Source: Desulfovibrio sp. G11
Lineage (GTDB): Bacteria; Desulfobacterota; Desulfovibrionia; Desulfovibrionales; Desulfovibrionaceae
Direction of reading: 5' to 3'
Assembly: GCF_900243745.1 (NCBI RefSeq)
Contig: NZ_LT984798.1
Span: 2,874,001-2,938,000 of the forward strand
Length of the DNA: 64,000 bases
The first letter of the stretch is position 1; every line of letters starts with the position of its first letter. Below are positions 59,841 through 64,000 of the stretch, piece by piece. The position numbers and the translations under genes are program-made. The notes beneath the pieces are model-generated. The model ran no database searches. It was not told the origin of the DNA and saw only the letters and a list, made by a program, of their open reading frames with translations.

Positions 59841-59906
59841 GAAAGCCCTGCATGTCAGGGCTTTCGTGTTTTTCCGGCGGGTCGCCTTTGCGGCCCGCCT
59901 TTTTTT
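59841..59906 (+). terminator. Tandem terminators after rpsI
   Basis: First hairpin GAAAGCCCTG-CATGT-CAGGGCTTTC then GTGTTTTT; second GGCGGG...CCCGCC followed by T7 (59876-59906). Both lie within 80 bases of the rpsI stop and isolate the ycaO gene. Confidence 0.85.
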
Positions 59907-60009
59907 ACACGCCGCGCCATCGGGCGTTTTTATGCGGATTTTTCCCAGTAAAACTGTATGATCTGTGGCTGCCGGTGGTCCGCATGTCCACATGCCAAAG
60001 AGAGTTGCC

Positions 60010-61824
60010 ATGACCGCTATGACCAGAGACGGCCAGCCTTCAGGCCGGTTTCCTATCCTTGATTACGCTTATACGCACGAACAGACGCAGGCCACCACCG
60101 GCTATTTTTCCTGTGTGCCGCCTGAGGGCCTGGGGTTCGAGGCCGCCCTCGAGCGCCTTGAAGCCGCGCCTATGGATGATTTTCTTCATCTGCATCTTCT
60201 CCGTCATCTGAGTGCGCAAAATACGGGCTATCTGGCCGGGCTTGCGGCCTTGTGCCATGATGAAAAAAAGGATGATTTCGTGCGTCCTGTTCTGGCTGCC
60301 CTGCTGCTGGAGTGCGCGATTCTTGTGCCGCAGCATGAAAAAGCCTGCGCAGCCTTTCCCGCCGATGCTGCGGCTCGCCTGGCGCATGCCAGTCCGGCAC
60401 TGTACCTGCGGGCGGTCTGCCGTTCCGACATGGAGACCGCAGCAGCGTGGAGCGAGCTGTTCCGGAACAATATTTGTGGGCATCATGCGCTGCCGCGCCC
60501 GGAAGAGGCAGGCATTCCTTTGCTTTTCAGCCAGAAAAGCATTGCGGAAACAGCCCGGGGTATGGCAGCCGGGGCAGGCTCCATCGTCGCGCACCATGAG
60601 CGGCTAGCTGCGGAGGCTGCCCCGGCATGGCAGCGCCCTCCAGCCCAAGAGACATTTTTGCGCGCCCTGGATGCCCTGATGGAGGCGGGTATTATTGCCG
60701 GTCCGGAAATGCGTCACGAAGCATCGCTTTCGCCCATAGCACTGCTGCGGGCATGGCAGGTGGATATGGAGGTGTGCTGCGGCGCGGCACGTCACCGCTT
60801 GCGTGGTCAGGCCACTGCTTATGGCCGGGGGCTGTCTCTTGCTGCGGCGCGTGCCTCTTATGCCATGGAGATTGTGGAGCGTTCCAGTGCTTACGTCAGT
60901 ATCGGGCCATCGGATGACGGATGCGATGGTGATTGCGAGCGGGCGGAAGTCGGGCAGGTGCGCAACCGCAAGCAGCCGCTGCCGCTGGTGAAGGCCCGTT
61001 TTTCCGAGTTGCAGGCATGGGGCAGGGCAGCTCTGGATCCCAACATGTTGCCTGTGGAAACCCCGTACGAAGACTCTCCTTTGCACTGGCTGCCAGCCGT
61101 GGCACCGGATGGAAGCGGGGTTCTTGTGCCGGCCCAGGCAGTATTTTTGTTCTGCAACCTTGATGAGCAGGCTCTTTTTCTGGCCGGTGGTTCTACAGGG
61201 CTTGCATCGGGCAACACGCTGGATGAAGCCCGGCAGGCGGCGTTGACGGAAATATTCGAGCGCGATGCCGAAGCCACCACGCCTTACAGCCGCTCACGCT
61301 GCTTTGTCCTGAAAAGCCGTGATGCGCGTCTGCAATCCCTGCTGGATGATTATGCCGCTTGCGGCATCAATGTACAGTTTCAGGACATTACTACTGAATT
61401 CGGGCTGCCCGTGTACCAGTGTTTTGTTATGGGACGCGATGGCGTCCTTGCCCGGGCCACGGGTGCGGGGCTGAGCGGCCCGCGCGCCGCCCTTGCCGCA
61501 CTGACGGAAACCCCCTGGCCCTATTCCACCTCGCAAGCCGTTCGGCCTACGCCTTCCGGCCCCGGCCTTGCCGGGCTCCCCGTGCGTATGCTGGAAGACC
61601 TGCCGGACTACAGCCTGCCATCGCCCGCCGACAATTGCCGCCTGCTGGAGGCCATATTGGCTGATCACGGCAAAAAACCACTTTATGTGGATATAAGCCG
61701 GGCGGACCTTGATTTGCCTGTTGTGCGGGCCATTGTCCCCCATCTCTCACTCACCGGAGAATGGGACAGGTTTTCGCGGCCGGATATGCGGATTTTTGCG
61801 CGTTACCTTAATCTGTTTACCTGA
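60010..61824 (+). CDS. ycaO: YcaO-family ATP-dependent cyclodehydratase/thioamidation-type protein
   Basis: 604 residues. YcaO enzymes use ATP to activate amide backbones; E. coli YcaO is linked to RimO-dependent methylthiolation of ribosomal protein S12. The ATP-binding elements are seen as ERSSAYVSIGPSDD after the GRGLSLAAARASYAME motif, and as GSTGLASGNTLDEARQAALTEIFERDAEA, the typical Glu-rich helix with ERD. The about 230-residue N-terminal region resembles the extension of E. coli-type YcaO. The C-terminus does not end in the Pro-rich tail of azoline-forming YcaOs. No precursor peptide or E1-like partner gene is adjacent, so natural product synthesis is unlikely. Confidence 0.85.
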   Translation: MTAMTRDGQPSGRFPILDYAYTHEQTQATTGYFSCVPPEGLGFEAALERLEAAPMDDFLHLHLLRHLSAQNTGYLAGLAALCHDEKKDDFVRPVLAALLLECAILVPQHEKACAAFPADAAARLAHASPALYLRAVCRSDMETAAAWSELFRNNICGHHALPRPEEAGIPLLFSQKSIAETARGMAAGAGSIVAHHERLAAEAAPAWQRPPAQETFLRALDALMEAGIIAGPEMRHEASLSPIALLRAWQVDMEVCCGAARHRLRGQATAYGRGLSLAAARASYAMEIVERSSAYVSIGPSDDGCDGDCERAEVGQVRNRKQPLPLVKARFSELQAWGRAALDPNMLPVETPYEDSPLHWLPAVAPDGSGVLVPAQAVFLFCNLDEQALFLAGGSTGLASGNTLDEARQAALTEIFERDAEATTPYSRSRCFVLKSRDARLQSLLDDYAACGINVQFQDITTEFGLPVYQCFVMGRDGVLARATGAGLSGPRAALAALTETPWPYSTSQAVRPTPSGPGLAGLPVRMLEDLPDYSLPSPADNCRLLEAILADHGKKPLYVDISRADLDLPVVRAIVPHLSLTGEWDRFSRPDMRIFARYLNLFT

Positions 61825-61943
61825 TTTTTACGGGCTTATGGCTTTTCTGAATTGCAGGCTATGCTCAAGTTGTTTATAGTGTGGGCCTGATGGCCGCGTC
61901 CTTGTGGCACGGCCCTGTGAAAACAAAAAACTGGAGGGAAAGG

Positions 61944-63089
61944 ATGAAAATGGGCAAATTTTTTGCGGCGCTGGCCGGGCTGGCGCTCACCTTCGGCTTT
62001 GCCGGGCAGGCTCTGGCCGCTGATGCCGCTCCTATCAAAATAGGCGTATACCTTCCCTTGACCGGGCAGAATGCCTTTGGCGGGCAGCTTGAGCTTGAAG
62101 GCGTACGCCTGGCCCATAAGGAAATGCCCACCGTTCTCGGGCGTCCTGTTGATCTGGTGGTTGTGGACAACAAGTCCGACAAGGTCGAGGCTGCCAACGC
62201 TGTAAAACGCCTTGTGGAACGTGACAAGGTTGTGGCGCTCATCGGTTCCTATGGTTCTTCTTTGGCCATGTCTGGCGCAGAAGTGGCCGAAAAGGCCAAA
62301 GTTCCCGGCATCGGCACCTCCTGCACCAACCCCCTCGTGACCCAGGGCAAGAAGTATTACTTCCGCGCCTGCTTCATCGACCCCTATCAGGGGGCTGCCG
62401 CGGCCACGTATGCCCGTGAAAACCTGGGCTTCAAAAAGGCCGCCGTGCTTATGGATATGACCAATGACTACGCTGTGGGCCTGGCCAGTTTCTTCTCCCG
62501 TTCGTTCAAGAAGCAGGGAGGAGAAGTTGTCGGCACTCTCAAGTACAGCTCCGGCGACCAGGACTTCACGGCCCAGCTTACCGAACTGATCTCCAAACAG
62601 CCCGACATCGTTTTCATGCCCGCCTACTTTGCTGAAGGCGCTATCATCATGAAGCAGGCCCGTGAACTGGGTGCCAAGTTCCGCCTTATGGGCGCGGACG
62701 CCATGGATAACCCCGACACCCTCAAGCTCGGCGGCAAGGCTGCTGAAGGCTTCCTGCACACCACCTTTCCCTATGATCCGGCTATGACCAATATGAGCGA
62801 AGCCGCCCAGCGGTTTACCGATGCCTGGAAGGCCACCTATCCCGACAAGGAAACCAACGTTAACGGCGCTCTTGGATACAACAGCTACTTCATCATCATT
62901 GACGCCATCAAGCGCGCTAATTCCGCCGAGCCTCAGGCCATTGCCAAGGCTCTGGGCGAAACCAAGGACCTGTCCACGGCTCTTGGCGTGTTGTCCATCA
63001 ACGAATCTCACGATGCTGAAATGCCCGTGGGCATCATTGAGTACAAGGATGGCAAGCGCGTGTATGTGGGCGAAGTGACGCCCAAATAA
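61944..63089 (+). CDS. livK: Branched-chain amino acid ABC transporter substrate-binding protein
   Basis: Periplasmic receptor of a Leu/Ile/Val-type importer, 381 residues. A signal peptide (FFAALAGLALTFGFAGQALA) precedes a Peripla_BP_6 fold: IKIGVYLPLTGQNAFGGQLELEGVRLA, VVDNKSDKVEAANAVKRLVERDKVVALIGSYGSSLA, PGIGTSCTNPLVTQGKKYYFRACFIDPYQG and GADAMDNPDTLKLGG. The ATG has GGAGGGAAAGG upstream. The permease gene follows after a hairpin terminator. The exact ligand (amino acid, amide or urea) is not certain. Confidence 0.92.
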   Translation: MKMGKFFAALAGLALTFGFAGQALAADAAPIKIGVYLPLTGQNAFGGQLELEGVRLAHKEMPTVLGRPVDLVVVDNKSDKVEAANAVKRLVERDKVVALIGSYGSSLAMSGAEVAEKAKVPGIGTSCTNPLVTQGKKYYFRACFIDPYQGAAAATYARENLGFKKAAVLMDMTNDYAVGLASFFSRSFKKQGGEVVGTLKYSSGDQDFTAQLTELISKQPDIVFMPAYFAEGAIIMKQARELGAKFRLMGADAMDNPDTLKLGGKAAEGFLHTTFPYDPAMTNMSEAAQRFTDAWKATYPDKETNVNGALGYNSYFIIIDAIKRANSAEPQAIAKALGETKDLSTALGVLSINESHDAEMPVGIIEYKDGKRVYVGEVTPK

Positions 63090-63103
63090 GTTGCCTTTTC
63101 CCT

Positions 63104-63136
63104 GCCCCGCAGCCTCTGTGGCTGCGGGGCGCTTTT
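63104..63136 (+). terminator. Terminator/attenuator between livK and livH
   Basis: GCCCCGCAGCC, loop TCTGT, GGCTGCGGGGC, then GCTTTTCTC and a later T7. It lies inside the operon, so partial termination would raise the receptor over the membrane parts. Confidence 0.75.
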
Positions 63137-63220
63137 CTCTTTTTTTGCCGCCGTCCGCGCGGAAAGGCCCCTTGTGGCCTTTCTTTCGTCGCGATCCAGT
63201 ACGGCTGCCGAGGTGGCCAC

Positions 63221-64000
63221 ATGAGCCTTGACATGTTTTTGCAGCACTGCTTTAACGCCCTTACCCTGGGATCGCTCTACGCGCTTATCGCCATTGGCTA
63301 CACAATGGTCTACGGCATATTGCGCCTGATCAACTTTGCGCATGGCGATATCCTGATGGTTGGCGCCTACTTTGTTTTTTTCGGCACGTTCGCTTTTGGC
63401 TGGCCCTGGGGTGTGGCCGCCGTAGTTTCGGTGGCGGGCGCAAGCCTGCTCGGGGTTTTCATTGAAAGGGTCGCGTACCGGCCTTTGCGCGATGCGCCAC
63501 GTATTTCGGCGCTTATCAGCGCCATTGCCGTTTCATTTTTTATAGAAAGTCTGGCTGTAGTCGTCTTTACAGGCCAGCCGCGTCCGGTGCTTCAGCCTGA
63601 ATGGCTTGTTGCCGAGTGGCAGATAGGCAGCCTGCGCATTTTACCGCTCACAGCGTTTGTGCCTTTGATGACCATAGTTCTTGTGGGCTTTCTGCTGTAC
63701 GTGGTTTATCGCACCAAGCCAGGACTGGCCATGCGCGCCATATCTAAGGATATCGAGACCACGCGCCTGCTCGGTGTGCGGGTGGACAACATCATTGCCC
63801 TGACCTTCTGCATCGGTTCGGCTCTGGCCGCGGCTTCAGGCATTATGTGGGCCTTGCGCTACCCCCAGGTGCATCCGTATATGGGGATCATGCCGGGGCT
63901 CAAGGCATTTATTGCCGCCGTGTTCGGGGGGATCGGTTCCATCCAGGGCGCGGTTATCGGCGGGGTGGCCCTGGGCTTTGTGGAAATCATGACTGTGGCC
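63221..64000 (+). CDS. livH: Branched-chain amino acid ABC transporter permease LivH (runs off the window)
   Basis: First 260 residues of an inner-membrane permease. It begins MSLDMFLQHCFNALTLGSLYALIAIGYTMVYGILRLINFAHGD, the family signature, followed by further membrane segments and the loop TKPGLAMRAISKDIETTRLLGVRVDNIIALTF, which includes the ATPase contact region, and GGIGSIQGAVIGGVALGFVE. LivH proteins are about 300 residues, so roughly 40 remain beyond the edge. The ATG follows GAGGTGG at 63210-63216. The order livK-livH suggests that livM, livG and livF follow. Confidence 0.92.
   Translation, partial: MSLDMFLQHCFNALTLGSLYALIAIGYTMVYGILRLINFAHGDILMVGAYFVFFGTFAFGWPWGVAAVVSVAGASLLGVFIERVAYRPLRDAPRISALISAIAVSFFIESLAVVVFTGQPRPVLQPEWLVAEWQIGSLRILPLTAFVPLMTIVLVGFLLYVVYRTKPGLAMRAISKDIETTRLLGVRVDNIIALTFCIGSALAAASGIMWALRYPQVHPYMGIMPGLKAFIAAVFGGIGSIQGAVIGGVALGFVEIMTVA

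Noticed and set aside
59965-61824. A YcaO-based RiPP (azoline or thioamide peptide) cluster
   Set aside because: No short precursor gene, E1-like partner, dehydrogenase or exporter lies nearby, and the C-terminus lacks the Pro-rich end typical of azoline-forming YcaOs.

Overview
The window looks like a chromosomal segment of a sulfate-reducing Desulfovibrio-type bacterium (Desulfovibrionaceae). This rests on a periplasmic [NiFe] hydrogenase of the HynBA type with its HynD-like protease, a sigma-54 flagellin promoter, a fused TIGR03960/DUF2344 radical SAM protein and overall gene content. The genus is inferred from protein resemblance; no database was searched.

Layout. 1-4437: uppP, a tRNA-Met, then a wrecked mobile island made of the N-terminal part of a tyrosine integrase, an IS4-family element, a truncated EAL-domain gene and an IS481-type remnant, ending at a tRNA-Lys. 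4521-7147: a DsbD-type thiol:disulfide reductase and a stand-alone CheW. 7360-8598: a complete IS3-family element. 9053-15286: a GNAT acetyltransferase, small proteins, the large radical SAM fusion, rnc and flagellin. 15709-20875: a nickel-type importer (nikA, nikB, nikC and a two-domain nikDE) whose promoter region holds a second, identical IS4-family copy. 23030-25397: a YeiH-type membrane protein with a tiny membrane partner, plus two small cytosolic proteins. 25918-29118: hynB-hynA-hynD. 29483-30552: an IS30-family element. 30745-40600: metY, a D,D-carboxypeptidase, an AI-2E-family membrane protein, a 1,009-residue glycosyltransferase, greA and a YbhN-type protein. 40835-48559: an outer-membrane barrel, tRNA-Ser, fabI with two micro-ORFs, hisD-purC, a secreted helical-repeat protein and grpE. 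48703-53452: an Mla/Pqi-type lipid transport operon ending in an HD-GYP response regulator. 53540-64000: polA, an HD-domain protein, rplM-rpsI, a YcaO protein and the start of a liv branched-chain amino acid uptake operon that runs off the window.

How the parts fit. Nickel uptake (nik) and the nickel enzyme (hyn) with its maturation protease lie about 5 kb apart and form one physiological unit. Both have an insertion sequence next to their promoter. At nikA the IS4 copy sits inside the promoter: removing it and one copy of its 9-bp target duplication restores TTGACA, a 17-bp spacer and TACTAT, with a NikR-like inverted repeat over the -35. This is the most informative observation here. Other points worth attention are a greA leader terminator, an intra-operon terminator between hynA and hynD, a large hairpin in the DUF523-hynD gap, and IS4 copy 1, which lacks target duplication and joins two truncated genes. 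I saw no CRISPR array, rRNA operon or complete prophage, and no gene cluster that I can defend as a wholly new system.
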